A stretch of DNA of 64,000 bases, from positions 17,367-81,366 of the forward strand of contig NZ_QLKQ01000024.1 in assembly GCF_003349955.1 (NCBI RefSeq), read 5' to 3'. This DNA is from Azospirillum brasilense. Lineage in GTDB: Bacteria; Pseudomonadota; Alphaproteobacteria; Azospirillales; Azospirillaceae. A program made the translations under genes and the position numbers. This document shows, piece by piece, positions 36,926 to 46,385 of this stretch (the stretch's first letter is position 1; every line of letters starts with the position of its first letter). A model generated the notes under the pieces. It made no database searches. It saw nothing but the letters and a program-made list of their open reading frames with translations, and was not told the origin of the DNA.

Positions 36926-38236
36926 ATGGATCGTCCGTCCGTCACCGACGCCCGTTCTTTCTCCGCGACCGGAGACGCCGTTTCCGAACCCCGGCCGGCC
37001 GGCCTGCGCACCGCGCTGCGCGACAAGGCCTCGGCCCTGTTCAGCCGCGGGACCGATCCGCGGCAGGGCGCGCCCTGCGAGGCCGCGCCGGTCACGCTGC
37101 CGGCCAACGGGCGGCATCTCGACGCCTCCGGTTTCCAGGGCGCCGCCGCGGCCATCGCCGTCGAGGCCCTGGCGCTGAACGGCGTCACCCACCGGTACGG
37201 GCGCGTCGTCGCCGTGAACGACGTCAGCGTGACCATCGGGGCGGGGGAGATCGTCTGCCTGTGCGGGCCGTCCGGCTGCGGCAAGTCCTCGCTGCTGCGC
37301 ATCGCGGCGGGGCTGGAGGCGGTGCAGACCGGCTCCGTCCGGATCGGCGGAACGGTGGTGGCGGACGAGCGCGGCGCGGTGCCGCCGGAACGCCGCGGCG
37401 TCGGCCTCGTCTTCCAGGATTACGCGCTGTTTCCGCACCTGTCGGTGCTCGACAACGTGCGCTTCGGCCTGACCGCCCTGTCCGGCGAGGCGCAGCGCAA
37501 GCGCGCGCTGGAAACGCTGGGGCAGGTCGGCATGGCCGGCTACGCCGATTCCTTCCCGCACCACCTGTCCGGCGGGCAGCAGCAGCGCGTGGCGCTGGCC
37601 CGCGCGCTCGCCCCGAATCCGGCGGTCCTGCTGCTCGACGAGCCCTTCTCGGGACTGGACGCCCGGCTGCGCGAGCAGGTCCGCGACGAGACGCTGCATG
37701 TGCTGAAGCAGAACGGCGCGGCGACCATGCTGGTCACCCACGACCCGGAGGAGGCCATGTTCCTGGCCGACCGCATCGCCCTGATGCGCGCCGGCAAGGT
37801 CGTCCAGGTCGGCAACCCGGTGGACCTCTACACCCGCCCGGTCAACGCCTTCGCCGCCGAGTTCTTCGGCGAGGTTAACCGGCTGTCGGGCGTCGTGCGG
37901 GATGGGGCGGTGGACACGCCGGTCGGCCCGATCCCCACGGAGGTCGCCGACGGCACCGCCGTCGACGTGCTGATCCGCCCGGAGGCGCTGAAGCTGTCCG
38001 CCCAGCCCGCGGCCACCGTTCCCGCCGGGGAGCTGCCGGTTCTGGCGCGGGTGATGGCGGCGCGCCTGCTGGGCCGGACCAGTCTGGTCCATCTCGACGT
38101 GCCGGACGGGACGGGCGGGTCGGTGCATCTGCACTCCCGCATGCCGGGCCAGTTCCTGCCCGCCGAACAAAGTCACGTTTCGGTGTGCATGGACCTGTGT
38201 CAGGCCTTCGTTTTTCCAGCCGGTGCACCCACTTAG
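36926..38236 (+). CDS. FbpC/PotA-like ABC transporter ATP-binding protein
   Basis: This 436-residue ATPase has Walker A GPSGCGKSS, signature LSGGQQQRVALARAL, Walker B LLLDEPFSGLD and H-loop VTHDPEEA, then a C-terminal TOBE regulatory domain (about 330-430). It groups with ferric, thiosulfate or polyamine importers. About 80 residues precede the ABC domain, which is longer than usual, and no permease or binding-protein gene is adjacent. A Fur-like box upstream suggests iron transport. The first ATG has no strong ribosome site, so a later start cannot be excluded. Confidence 0.85.
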   Translation: MDRPSVTDARSFSATGDAVSEPRPAGLRTALRDKASALFSRGTDPRQGAPCEAAPVTLPANGRHLDASGFQGAAAAIAVEALALNGVTHRYGRVVAVNDVSVTIGAGEIVCLCGPSGCGKSSLLRIAAGLEAVQTGSVRIGGTVVADERGAVPPERRGVGLVFQDYALFPHLSVLDNVRFGLTALSGEAQRKRALETLGQVGMAGYADSFPHHLSGGQQQRVALARALAPNPAVLLLDEPFSGLDARLREQVRDETLHVLKQNGAATMLVTHDPEEAMFLADRIALMRAGKVVQVGNPVDLYTRPVNAFAAEFFGEVNRLSGVVRDGAVDTPVGPIPTEVADGTAVDVLIRPEALKLSAQPAATVPAGELPVLARVMAARLLGRTSLVHLDVPDGTGGSVHLHSRMPGQFLPAEQSHVSVCMDLCQAFVFPAGAPT

Positions 38237-38335
38237 TCGTTTGAGCGGTTTCGCCCGACCGATCGTTGCGGGAGGGGAACCTTTCTGCCATAGTGCCGCC
38301 CCGCCATTGGGCTGCCTGTTCAGGAAACGTGTGTC

Positions 38336-38629
38336 ATGGGATTCTCCAGCGTCTGGCATTGGGTCATCGTCCTTCTGATCGTCCTGCTCCTGTTCGGCGC
38401 CGGCAAGCTGCCGAAGGTCATGGGCGACCTCGCCAAGGGCATCAAGAACTTCAAGGCCGGCCTGAAGGACGAGGAAGAGGGTACCGCCGCCGGTGCCGAC
38501 TCCAAGGTCCTGCCGAACCAGCCGGTTCCGCCGGCCCAGCCGGTGTCCCCGGTCCATCCGGTTTCGCCGGCCCCGGTTTCGCCGGCTGCCGACCCCGGCG
38601 TGAAGAAGGACGAGACGGCCCGCACCTGA
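38336..38629 (+). CDS. tatA: Twin-arginine translocase subunit TatA
   Basis: This 97-residue protein has one N-terminal membrane helix, the hinge [21 protein letters not shown] and an amphipathic helix, typical of TatA. The C-terminal tail is a Pro/Val-rich repeat of VSPAPVSP type. It forms the variable pore of the Tat system, which exports folded proteins such as the Tat-signal binding protein encoded at 9780-11018. First gene of tatABC. Confidence 0.95.
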   Translation: MGFSSVWHWVIVLLIVLLLFGAGKLPKVMGDLAKGIKNFKAGLKDEEEGTAAGADSKVLPNQPVPPAQPVSPVHPVSPAPVSPAADPGVKKDETART

Positions 38630-38677
38630 CCGTCCGGCGCCCGTCATCCCCGCGCCGCTTCGAAAGGCTGAGGAGCC

Positions 38678-39220
38678 ATGTTCGACATCGCATGGTCGGA
38701 ACTGATGGTCATCGCGGTCATCGCCCTCGTGGTGATCGGCCCGAAGGACCTGCCCAAGGCCATCTACACCCTGGGAAAATGGGTGAAGAAGGCGCGCGTC
38801 GTCGCGCGCGATTTCCAGGGCCACATCGACGACATGATGCGCGAGGCGGAGCTCGACGAGCTTCGCAAGGAGGCCCTGAAGGTCCGCGACACGAACCTCC
38901 AGAAGATGGTCGAGAACACGATCGATCCGAAGGGGGATCTGAAGGGCGCCTTCGACATGGGGGGCGACCTCGGGGCCAGCGGCTATCACGGCAGCCCGCC
39001 GGAGGATGGCCTGTCCTCGACGGCGGCATCCCCGACCTCCGTGCCTCCCGTCGGCTCGCCGCAGGTGACCGCGGCCCAGCCGCTGCCGGCGACCGAGCCG
39101 CCGGTCACGGCCCCGCTTCCCCCGGCTCTGCCCGCGGAGTTCGTTCCGGCCCCGGCCAAGCCGCCGGTTCCGGCCTCCGCCGATTCCGCTGCGGCGGCAA
39201 CCACGAACAAGCAGGCGTGA
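38678..39220 (+). CDS. tatB: Twin-arginine translocase subunit TatB
   Basis: This 180-residue protein begins MFDIAWSELMVIAVIALVVI with the TatB-type Glu in the membrane helix and VIGPKDLPKAI hinge, then a long helical cytoplasmic part and a Pro-rich tail from about residue 110. It forms the signal-peptide receptor with TatC. GAGGAG lies 6 nt upstream of the ATG; tatC starts 4 nt after its stop. Confidence 0.95.
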   Translation: MFDIAWSELMVIAVIALVVIGPKDLPKAIYTLGKWVKKARVVARDFQGHIDDMMREAELDELRKEALKVRDTNLQKMVENTIDPKGDLKGAFDMGGDLGASGYHGSPPEDGLSSTAASPTSVPPVGSPQVTAAQPLPATEPPVTAPLPPALPAEFVPAPAKPPVPASADSAAAATTNKQA

Positions 39221-39224
39221 CCCA

Positions 39225-40046
39225 GTGTCCGGCGAAACGCGCATGACCGGCGAGTCCGACGACGAGCTCGAAGAAAGCAAGATGCCGCTGATCGACCACC
39301 TGGTCGAGCTGCGCAACCGGCTGATGTACGCGACGCTGGCGATCCTGATCGCCTTCTTCGTCTGCTACGCCTTCTCGGACCGCATCTACAACTTCCTGGT
39401 CCAGCCCCTGGCCGACATCCTGGCCGGGCAGGGGCGGCGGATGATCTACACCGGCCTGACCGAAGCCTTCTTCACCTATGTGAAGGTGGCCTTCTGGGCC
39501 GGCTGCTTCCTGTCCTTCCCCATCGTCGCCAGCCAGATCTGGATGTTCGTGGCACCCGGCCTCTACAAGCACGAGCGCAAGGCCTTCCTGCCCTTCCTGG
39601 TGGCCACCCCGATCCTGTTCTTCCTGGGCGGGGCGATGGTCTACTACTTCATCTTCCCGCTGGCTTGGCGCTTCTTCCTGGGGTTCGAGTTCCACCCGGG
39701 GATGGACGCCGGCGCCCTGCCGATCGAGTTCGAGGCCCGCGTCAGCGAGTATCTCGGCCTCGTGATGCATCTGATCTTCGCCTTCGGTCTGGCTTTCCAG
39801 CTTCCAGTCCTGCTGACCCTGCTGATCCGCGCCGGGCTGCTGACGACCGAGACGCTGGCCGCCAAGCGGCGCTACGCCATCGTGTTCGTGTTCATCGTCG
39901 CGGCGGTCCTGACCCCGCCGGACGTCATCAGCCAGGTCGGCCTCGCCATCCCGCTGCTGGCGCTCTACGAGGTGTCGATCCTGATCGGCCGCCGCATCGA
40001 GAAGACGCGCGGCGACGCCGACGAGACGGAAGCCGAGCAGGCGTAA
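39225..40046 (+). CDS. tatC: Twin-arginine translocase subunit TatC
   Basis: This 273-residue six-helix membrane protein has the N-terminal MPLIDHLVELRNRL block that binds RR signal peptides and the conserved F-R/E pattern with FLPFLVATPILFFLGG. It is the core receptor of the Tat translocon. A GTG at 39225 is taken as start because it lies 4 nt after tatB; an ATG six codons later (39243) is equally possible. Confidence 0.95.
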   Translation: MSGETRMTGESDDELEESKMPLIDHLVELRNRLMYATLAILIAFFVCYAFSDRIYNFLVQPLADILAGQGRRMIYTGLTEAFFTYVKVAFWAGCFLSFPIVASQIWMFVAPGLYKHERKAFLPFLVATPILFFLGGAMVYYFIFPLAWRFFLGFEFHPGMDAGALPIEFEARVSEYLGLVMHLIFAFGLAFQLPVLLTLLIRAGLLTTETLAAKRRYAIVFVFIVAAVLTPPDVISQVGLAIPLLALYEVSILIGRRIEKTRGDADETEAEQA

Positions 40047-40059
40047 GGCCCGTCGCGCC

Positions 40060-41223
40060 TTACGCCGTCGCTTCGTCGACCACCACCTGATTGCGGCCGT
40101 TCCGCTTGGCCCGGTAGAGGGCGAGGTCGGCGGCGGCCAGCGCGGCGTCGAGATCCTCGCCGCTGCGGCAGGCGGCGATGCCGATGCTGACGCTGGCGGC
40201 GATCTCGTGGCCTTCGAAGGGCAGGGGCCGCGCCGCCACGTCGCGCCGCAGCGCCTCCGCCAACGCCGCCGCCCCGGTGCGGTCGGTGTCGGGAAGCAGC
40301 AGGCAGAACTCCTCCCCGCCATAGCGCCCGAACAGGTCGGTGCGGCGCAGCCGCGCCGCGACGGTCTCGGAGAAAAGCCGGAGAAGCGCGTCGCCGGCGA
40401 GATGGCCGAAGGTGTCGTTGACCCGCTTGAAGCGGTCGAGATCGAGCAGCAGCAGGGTCAGCGGCGCCCCGTTGCGTTGCGCCCGCAGCAACTCCCGCTC
40501 GGCGTGCTTCAGGAAGGCCCGGCGGTTGTAGGCGCCGGTCAGCGGGTCGATGGTGCCGATGCGGTCCAGATCGGCCTGCAGCTTCTCGCTGGTCATGGCC
40601 AGGAAGCCGAATCCCCAGCCCGTGACGGCCAGAATGGCCTCCAGGAACCCGGCGCTCTGCACCAGGTTGGGTGTCAGGATGCTGTCCACCGGCCCGCCCC
40701 AGGCGGTCAGCACGGCGCGTCCGGCCACGAACAGGGCGTGGGCCAGGAAAACCAGGGCGGTGACCCGTTGCGCCCGCCTCGGCCGGTCCGCCGGCCCCGT
40801 CCACCACAATTCCAGGGCCGCCAGCAGCGACAGGCCGGTGATTCCGGCGGACATGATCAGGACGCGCGCCGTCACGTCGTTGGTTGCCACCACGAACCAC
40901 GCGATGCCGGCGGTCAGCACGGCGAGCAGCGCAATCCCGAGGCGCCAGGGGATGGACCGTCCGGCGAAGCTGCGCACGCCAAACCAGTTCAGGATGTAGG
41001 TGGCGGCCACCAGGGCGTTGCTCAGCGGCACGACGGCGGCGGGCGGCCAGACCCCGTAAGCGGTGACCATGGCCATCCCGAGGGTGCCGAGCAGCGCTCC
41101 CCCGGCCCAATAGGCCAGCGCGGTGATGTGGCGGTGCGCTCTCCAGGTCAGGAAGGCGGCGATGGACAGCAGAACGCCGATGCCCACCAGGACGATGACG
41201 AGGGTGCGGGTGTCGAGGATCAT
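40060..41223 (-). CDS. Membrane-bound diguanylate cyclase
   Basis: This 387-residue protein has six or seven membrane helices in residues 1-205 with short loops and no known sensor domain, then a GGDEF domain. GGEEF is at 302-306 with an inhibitory RxxD (RRTD, 293-296) five residues before it, so it should synthesise cyclic-di-GMP with feedback control. It is convergent with tatC, 13 nt away, and divergent from serS across 185 nt. Confidence 0.92.
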   Translation of the reverse strand: MILDTRTLVIVLVGIGVLLSIAAFLTWRAHRHITALAYWAGGALLGTLGMAMVTAYGVWPPAAVVPLSNALVAATYILNWFGVRSFAGRSIPWRLGIALLAVLTAGIAWFVVATNDVTARVLIMSAGITGLSLLAALELWWTGPADRPRRAQRVTALVFLAHALFVAGRAVLTAWGGPVDSILTPNLVQSAGFLEAILAVTGWGFGFLAMTSEKLQADLDRIGTIDPLTGAYNRRAFLKHAERELLRAQRNGAPLTLLLLDLDRFKRVNDTFGHLAGDALLRLFSETVAARLRRTDLFGRYGGEEFCLLLPDTDRTGAAALAEALRRDVAARPLPFEGHEIAASVSIGIAACRSGEDLDAALAAADLALYRAKRNGRNQVVVDEATA

Positions 41224-41408
41224 GTCCGGAGTGGGGAGGGCAGCGGTCGATTCCGGGGTTCTGCACGCATTCGCGTTCCCGGCGCCACCGATAAGTATAG
41301 GACACCAGTCATTTCAGGGTCTTTCCCATCGGCGCGGCTCCGCCTCTGGACCTTCACCCGGCGGCGGACTATAACCAGCCACCCACCCATTCCGTATCGC
41401 CGTGAGCC

Positions 41409-42674
41409 ATGCACGACCTTCGCGCCATCCGTGAGAACCCCGAATCCTTCGACCGCGGCCTCGCCCGCCGGGGCCTTGAGGCGATGTCGCCGACGGTGCT
41501 GGACCTCGATTCGCGCCGCCGCGCCGCGCAGACCCAGCTTCAGGAGATGCAGGCGCGCCGCAACGAGGCGGCCAAGGAGATCGGCCTCGCCAAGCGGGAG
41601 GGCCGCGACGCCCAGCCGCTGATGGACGAGATGGCGCAGCTCAAGGAGCGGCTGCCCCAGGTCGAGGAGGAGGAGAAGGCGCTGGGCGCCGAGCTGGAGG
41701 GTCTGCTCGCCTCCATTCCGAACCTGCCCGCCGACGACGTGCCGGATGGCCCGGACGAGAGCGCCAACGTCGAAATCCGCCGCTGGGGCGAGCCGACGGC
41801 CATCGCGAACGCCAAGCAGCATTTCGAGCTGGGCGAGGCGCTGGGCCTGATGGATTTCGAGGCGGCGTCGCGCATGTCGGGCGCCCGCTTCACCGTCCTG
41901 AAGGGCGGGCTGGCCCGGCTGGAGCGCGCTCTGGCCGACTTCATGCTGGACATCCACACCGGCGAGCACGGCTACACCGAGATCGCGCCGCCGCTGATGG
42001 TGCGCGACAACGCCCTGTTCGGCACCGGCCAGCTTCCGAAGTTCGAGGAGGACCTGTTCCGCACGGGCGATCATTACCTGATCCCGACCTCGGAAGTGCC
42101 GCTGACCAACCTCGTCAACGACCAGATCGTGGCGACGGAGGAGTTGCCCCACCGCTACACCGCGCTGACCCCCTGCTTCCGCGCCGAGGCCGGATCGGCG
42201 GGGCGCGACACCCGCGGCATGATCCGCCAGCACCAGTTCTGGAAGGTCGAGATGGTCAGCGTCACCGCCCCGGACCAGTCGGAGGCGGAGCACCAGCGCA
42301 TGACCCAATTCGCCGAGACCATCCTGCAACGGCTGGGGCTGCCCTACCGCGTCGTGACGCTGTGCACGGGCGACATGGGCTTCTCCGCGCGCAAGACCTT
42401 CGACATCGAGGTCTGGCTGCCCGGCCAGAACATGTACCGCGAGATTTCGAGCTGCTCGAACTGCGGCGACTTCCAGGCCCGCCGCATGAAGGCCCGCTGC
42501 CGTCCGAAGGGCGAGAAGCAGACGCAGTTCGTCCACACGCTGAACGGCTCGGGCGTGGCGGTCGGGCGCTGCCTGATCGCGGTTCTGGAGAACTACCAGC
42601 AGCCCGACGGCTCCATCCTGGTTCCCGAAGCGCTCCGGCCCTACATGCGCGGGCTGGAAAGGATCACCGCCTGA
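41409..42674 (+). CDS. serS: Seryl-tRNA synthetase
   Basis: This 421-residue class II synthetase has an N-terminal tRNA-binding coiled coil (residues about 30-105) and the catalytic core with motif 2 ([24 protein letters not shown], split here by family variation) and motif 3 (NGSGVAVGR). It charges tRNA-Ser and tRNA-Sec. The stop overlaps surE as TGATG. Confidence 0.96.
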   Translation: MHDLRAIRENPESFDRGLARRGLEAMSPTVLDLDSRRRAAQTQLQEMQARRNEAAKEIGLAKREGRDAQPLMDEMAQLKERLPQVEEEEKALGAELEGLLASIPNLPADDVPDGPDESANVEIRRWGEPTAIANAKQHFELGEALGLMDFEAASRMSGARFTVLKGGLARLERALADFMLDIHTGEHGYTEIAPPLMVRDNALFGTGQLPKFEEDLFRTGDHYLIPTSEVPLTNLVNDQIVATEELPHRYTALTPCFRAEAGSAGRDTRGMIRQHQFWKVEMVSVTAPDQSEAEHQRMTQFAETILQRLGLPYRVVTLCTGDMGFSARKTFDIEVWLPGQNMYREISSCSNCGDFQARRMKARCRPKGEKQTQFVHTLNGSGVAVGRCLIAVLENYQQPDGSILVPEALRPYMRGLERITA

Positions 42675-43456
42675 TGTTCGATCACCCGCTCGACCTGTCG
42701 AACGCGCGCATCCTCGTCACCAACGACGACGGCATCCACGCGCCGGGCCTGAAGGTGCTGGAGGCCATCGCCCGCTCCCTCACGGACGACGTGTGGGTGG
42801 TGGCGCCGGAGATGGAACAGTCGGCGGCCAGCCACTCCCTGACCATCAACCGGCCGCTGCGCCTGCGCCAACTGGACGAGCGGCGCTTCACGGTGGACGG
42901 CACGCCGACCGACTGCGTGCTGCTGGCCGTCAACAAGGTGATGCGGGACGCCCGCCCGACGCTGGTCCTGTCCGGCGTCAACCAGGGCTCCAACATCGGC
43001 GAGGACGTGACCTATTCCGGCACGATCGCGGCGGCCATGGAGGCGACCCTGCTGGGCGTTCCGGCCATCGCGCTCAGCCAGCATTACGAGACCCGCTCCC
43101 AGATCGACTGGTCGGCGGCGGAGCGCTGGGGGGCGGAGGTGGTGCGCAAGGCCGTGTCCACGCCCTGGCCGAAATACGTCCTGCTCAACGTGAACTTCCC
43201 GGCCTGCCCGGCGGACCGGGTCACCGGCATCCAGGTCGTCCGCCACGGCAAACGCAAGATCGGCGACGAGCTGGTCGAGCGTGTCGATCCGCGCGGCAAG
43301 CCCTATATCTGGATCGGGACCCTGCGCGGGGAGGCCGACGTGGCGCCCGACACGGACATCCACGTGGTCTTCCACGGCGGCATTTCGGTGACGCCGGTCT
43401 ATCTGGATCTGACGCACACGCCGACGCTCCAGACCCTGCGGCACGCGTTCGAATGA
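42674..43456 (+). CDS. surE: 5'/3'-nucleotidase SurE
   Basis: This 260-residue phosphatase has the SurE N-terminal ILVTNDDGIHAPG with metal-binding Asp pair, VVAPEMEQSAASHSLT and LSGVNQGSNIGEDVTYSGT. It dephosphorylates nucleoside monophosphates and is classically paired with pcm, as here. Its ATG overlaps the serS stop. Confidence 0.96.
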   Translation: MFDHPLDLSNARILVTNDDGIHAPGLKVLEAIARSLTDDVWVVAPEMEQSAASHSLTINRPLRLRQLDERRFTVDGTPTDCVLLAVNKVMRDARPTLVLSGVNQGSNIGEDVTYSGTIAAAMEATLLGVPAIALSQHYETRSQIDWSAAERWGAEVVRKAVSTPWPKYVLLNVNFPACPADRVTGIQVVRHGKRKIGDELVERVDPRGKPYIWIGTLRGEADVAPDTDIHVVFHGGISVTPVYLDLTHTPTLQTLRHAFE

Positions 43457-43484
43457 GGTCGTTTCCGAGGTGAATGGGTAGGAT

Positions 43485-44156
43485 GTGACGGTCGAGGCAC
43501 GCAAGATCCGGCTTCTGATGGCGTTGCGCCGCAACGGCGTGACCGACACCCGGGTTCTGGCCGCGATCGAGCGGATACCGCGCGAGCGATTCGTCCCGCA
43601 GCCCTTCCAGGATCAGGCGTGGGAGGACACGGCCCTTCCCATCGATCTGGGCCAGACCATCAGCCAGCCGCTGATCGTGGCGCTGATGACCCAGGCGCTG
43701 GAGCTGGGGCAGCGGCAGACGGTGCTGGAGATCGGCACCGGCTCCGGCTATCAGGCGGCTGTTTTGTCGCGGCTGTGCCGGCGGGTCTACACCGTCGAAC
43801 GGCTGCACCCGCTGCTGAGCGAGGCGGAAGCGCGATTCCAGGCGCTGCGCCTGGACAACATCACGACCCGCCACGGCGACGGGACGAAGGGCTGGCCCGA
43901 ACAGGCGCCGTTCGAGCGCATACTGGTCACGGCCGCCGCAGGTCCCGATGCGCCAAAGGACTTGACGGATCAGCTCGCCGTTGGTGGTGTCATGGTCATC
44001 CCGCTGGGGGACGACTACCGCAGCCAGCGGGTCGTCCGCATCCGGCGGACCGAAACCGGTCTTACACGGGAGGACTTGTGGCCCGTCCGCTTCGTACCGT
44101 TGCTGTCCGACCCTCCGTCTCCCCCCGGAACGGAAAAGCCGGCCCATTCGGCGTGA
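43485..44156 (+). CDS. pcm: Protein-L-isoaspartate O-methyltransferase
   Basis: This 223-residue SAM-dependent methyltransferase repairs isoaspartyl residues. Motif I is VLEIGTGSGYQAAVL; upstream is the PCMT-type PIDLGQTISQPLIVALMT. A GTG with GTAGGAT before it is the start. Its stop TGA overlaps a GTG that starts the following lipoprotein gene (GTGA), continuing the surE-pcm-lipoprotein order common in proteobacteria. Confidence 0.94.
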   Translation: MTVEARKIRLLMALRRNGVTDTRVLAAIERIPRERFVPQPFQDQAWEDTALPIDLGQTISQPLIVALMTQALELGQRQTVLEIGTGSGYQAAVLSRLCRRVYTVERLHPLLSEAEARFQALRLDNITTRHGDGTKGWPEQAPFERILVTAAAGPDAPKDLTDQLAVGGVMVIPLGDDYRSQRVVRIRRTETGLTREDLWPVRFVPLLSDPPSPPGTEKPAHSA

Positions 44157-45433
44157 CAGGACGCGCCATCCTGGCGGCGCTGGCGGTGATCCCGCTGCTC
44201 GCCGCCTGCCAGCAGCGCACCGGCGATCTGGCGCCGGTCACCTCGGTGTCCAGCACCCCGGATTCCATCGGCGGCGCGGTGATCGTGCAGCGCGGGGATT
44301 CCGCCTATTCGCTGTCGCGGCGCTACAACGTGCCGCTGCGCGACCTGCTGGAGGTCAACCACCTGTCGCCGCCTTACCAGCTCCAGGTGGGACAGCGTCT
44401 CGTCCTGCCGGTGTCGCGCCAGTACATCGTCCAGCGCGGCGACACGCTGTACGGCATCTCCCGCATGTTCAGCGCGGACATGAGCGAGCTGACCCGTCTC
44501 AACGGCCTGACCGCCCCCTACGCGGTGCAGGCCGGGCAGCCGCTGCGCCTGCCGGGCGGCGGCGATGCGTCGGGCGGCACGGCGGTGGCCCAGGCGCCGT
44601 CCTCCAGCGCGGGGGCCGCGGTCGGCGGGGTGGTGGCTTCGGCCCCGGTCAAACAGGTGTCGCGCGGGTCCATCCAGGCGGCGGAGCTGCCGCCGCCGGG
44701 CGCTTCGGCATCGACACCGGCCCCGGTGGACAGCCCCTCACAGACCGCGACGGTCCTGTCCCCGGTGCCCGGCGCCAAGCCGGCCGCTGCGCCCGAGGTG
44801 GCGACCGCTGCGCCCGTCTACCAGCCGGGGCAGGCCCCGACCTCGCTGCGTCCACCGGGCCAGAAGCCCGCCGTTCCCGAGCCGGCGCCCGTGCCGCGTG
44901 TCGTCGAGGCCGCTCCGGTCCCGGTTCCGCCGCCGGCGCCGGCCCAGGAGGTCGCCGCCGCCCCGCCCCCACCGCCCAAGGCGGTGGAACCGGCGCCGCC
45001 GCAGCGCGCCACCGGGCGGCTTCTCTGGCCGGTGAAGGGAAAGGTGATCTCGACCTTCGGGCCGAAGCCGGACGGGCTGCACAACGACGGCCTGAACATC
45101 GCCGCCAGCAAAGGCACGACGGTGGTCGCCGCCGACAACGGCGTCGTCGCCTACGCCGGCAACGAGCTGCGCGGCTTCGGCAATCTGCTGCTGGTGAAGC
45201 ATTCGGACGGCTTCATCACCGCCTACGCCCATCTCGACCGCATCGACGTCGAGCGGGGCGTGGCGGTGAAGCGCGGGCAGGCCATCGGCACGGTCGGCCA
45301 GACCGGATCGGTGACGAGCCCGCAGCTTCACTTCGAACTGCGCAAGGGCAGCCAGGCGGTCGATCCGCGCGACCGCATGGAGCCGCGGGTCAGCGAAGGG
45401 GCTTCTCCAGACGGCCAGCCAGGTCCTGGATGA
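44153..45433 (+). CDS. nlpD: NlpD-like lipoprotein with two LysM domains and a LytM/M23 domain
   Basis: This 426-residue protein begins MTGRAILAALAVIPLLAAC, a lipoprotein signal. Two LysM peptidoglycan-binding domains follow (VIVQRGDSAYSLS and YIVQRGDTLYGIS), then a Pro/Ala-rich linker (about residues 130-290) and a C-terminal M23 domain (LLWPVKGKVIS onward). In the M23 domain the first metal site reads HNDGLNIA instead of the active HxxxD form, as in NlpD/EnvC-type amidase activators that lost catalysis. I infer a role in daughter-cell separation. The GTG overlaps the pcm stop; a GTG at 44078 with a good GGGAGG is an alternative. The 3' end overlaps a convergent gene by 44 nt. Confidence 0.87.
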   Translation: MTGRAILAALAVIPLLAACQQRTGDLAPVTSVSSTPDSIGGAVIVQRGDSAYSLSRRYNVPLRDLLEVNHLSPPYQLQVGQRLVLPVSRQYIVQRGDTLYGISRMFSADMSELTRLNGLTAPYAVQAGQPLRLPGGGDASGGTAVAQAPSSSAGAAVGGVVASAPVKQVSRGSIQAAELPPPGASASTPAPVDSPSQTATVLSPVPGAKPAAAPEVATAAPVYQPGQAPTSLRPPGQKPAVPEPAPVPRVVEAAPVPVPPPAPAQEVAAAPPPPPKAVEPAPPQRATGRLLWPVKGKVISTFGPKPDGLHNDGLNIAASKGTTVVAADNGVVAYAGNELRGFGNLLLVKHSDGFITAYAHLDRIDVERGVAVKRGQAIGTVGQTGSVTSPQLHFELRKGSQAVDPRDRMEPRVSEGASPDGQPGPG

Positions 45434-46247
45434 ACTGCCAGGCCACCCGGCCGGAGCGGCTGCCGCGGGTCACCGACCATTCCACGGCCTCGGCCCGCAG
45501 TTGCTCCGCCGGGATGTCCAGCCCGAAGCGGGCGGCGTAGCCCTCGATCATCGCGAAGTAGGTCGGCTGGTCGCAATTGTGGAAGCCCAGCCACAGGCCG
45601 AAGCGGTCGGACAGCGACACCTTCTCCTCGACCGCCTCCGCCGGGTTGATGGCGGTGGAGCGCTCGTTCTCGATCATGTCGCGCGGCATCAGGTGGCGGC
45701 GGTTCGAGGTGGCGTAGAACACCACATTCTCCGGACGCCCCTCGATCCCGCCCTCAAGCACGGCCTTGAGCGACTTGTAATGCGCGTCGTCGTGGTCGAA
45801 GGACAGGTCGTCGCAGAACAGGATGAAGCGGCGCGGCTCGTCCTTCAGCCGGGCGAGCAGGCGGGGCAGGGTGGGGATGTCCTCGCGGTGGATCTCCACC
45901 AGAGCCAGCGTGCCGGGATGCTCCTGCGCCACCGTGGCGTGCACCGACTTGACCAGCGAGCTCTTGCCCATGCCGCGCGAGCCCCAGAGCAGGGCGTTGT
46001 TGGCCGGCAGGCCGGTGGCGAAGCGGGTGGTGTTGTCCAGCAGGATGTCGCGCTGGCGCTCGACGCCGCGCAGCAGGCCGATCTCCACCCGGTTCACGGT
46101 GGGCACCGGCTCCAGCCGGTCGGGATCGGCGTGCCAGACGAAGGCGTCGGCGGCGCCGAGGTCGAGCCGGCCCGGCGGCGGCGGGGCGAGCCGTTCCAGG
46201 GCCTCGGCGATGCGGGTGAGGAGGGGCAGCAGTTGGGCGTCCGACAT
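45390..46247 (-). CDS. DUF815-type ATP-binding protein (AAA)
   Basis: This 285-residue P-loop ATPase has Walker A GSRGMGKSS, Walker B FILFCDDLSFD and a sensor-like FYATSNRRHLMP, the pattern of the DUF815 family. It has no signal or membrane segment. Function is unknown. Transcribed against the NlpD-like gene, with which it shares 44 nt of 3' coding sequence. Confidence 0.88.
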   Translation of the reverse strand: MSDAQLLPLLTRIAEALERLAPPPPGRLDLGAADAFVWHADPDRLEPVPTVNRVEIGLLRGVERQRDILLDNTTRFATGLPANNALLWGSRGMGKSSLVKSVHATVAQEHPGTLALVEIHREDIPTLPRLLARLKDEPRRFILFCDDLSFDHDDAHYKSLKAVLEGGIEGRPENVVFYATSNRRHLMPRDMIENERSTAINPAEAVEEKVSLSDRFGLWLGFHNCDQPTYFAMIEGYAARFGLDIPAEQLRAEAVEWSVTRGSRSGRVAWQFIQDLAGRLEKPLR

Positions 46248-46385
46248 CGTGTTCCTTCGCAGGCGTTTCTTCCGGTTTCGTTGCGCCGACCCTAACCCGC
46301 GCCGCCGGCTGCGGACAAGGAGGCGCGCTTGCGGGGGAGGCGTGCGCGCCGCTATGGTGCCGGGAACGCGAACCGAGGGTCGGTC

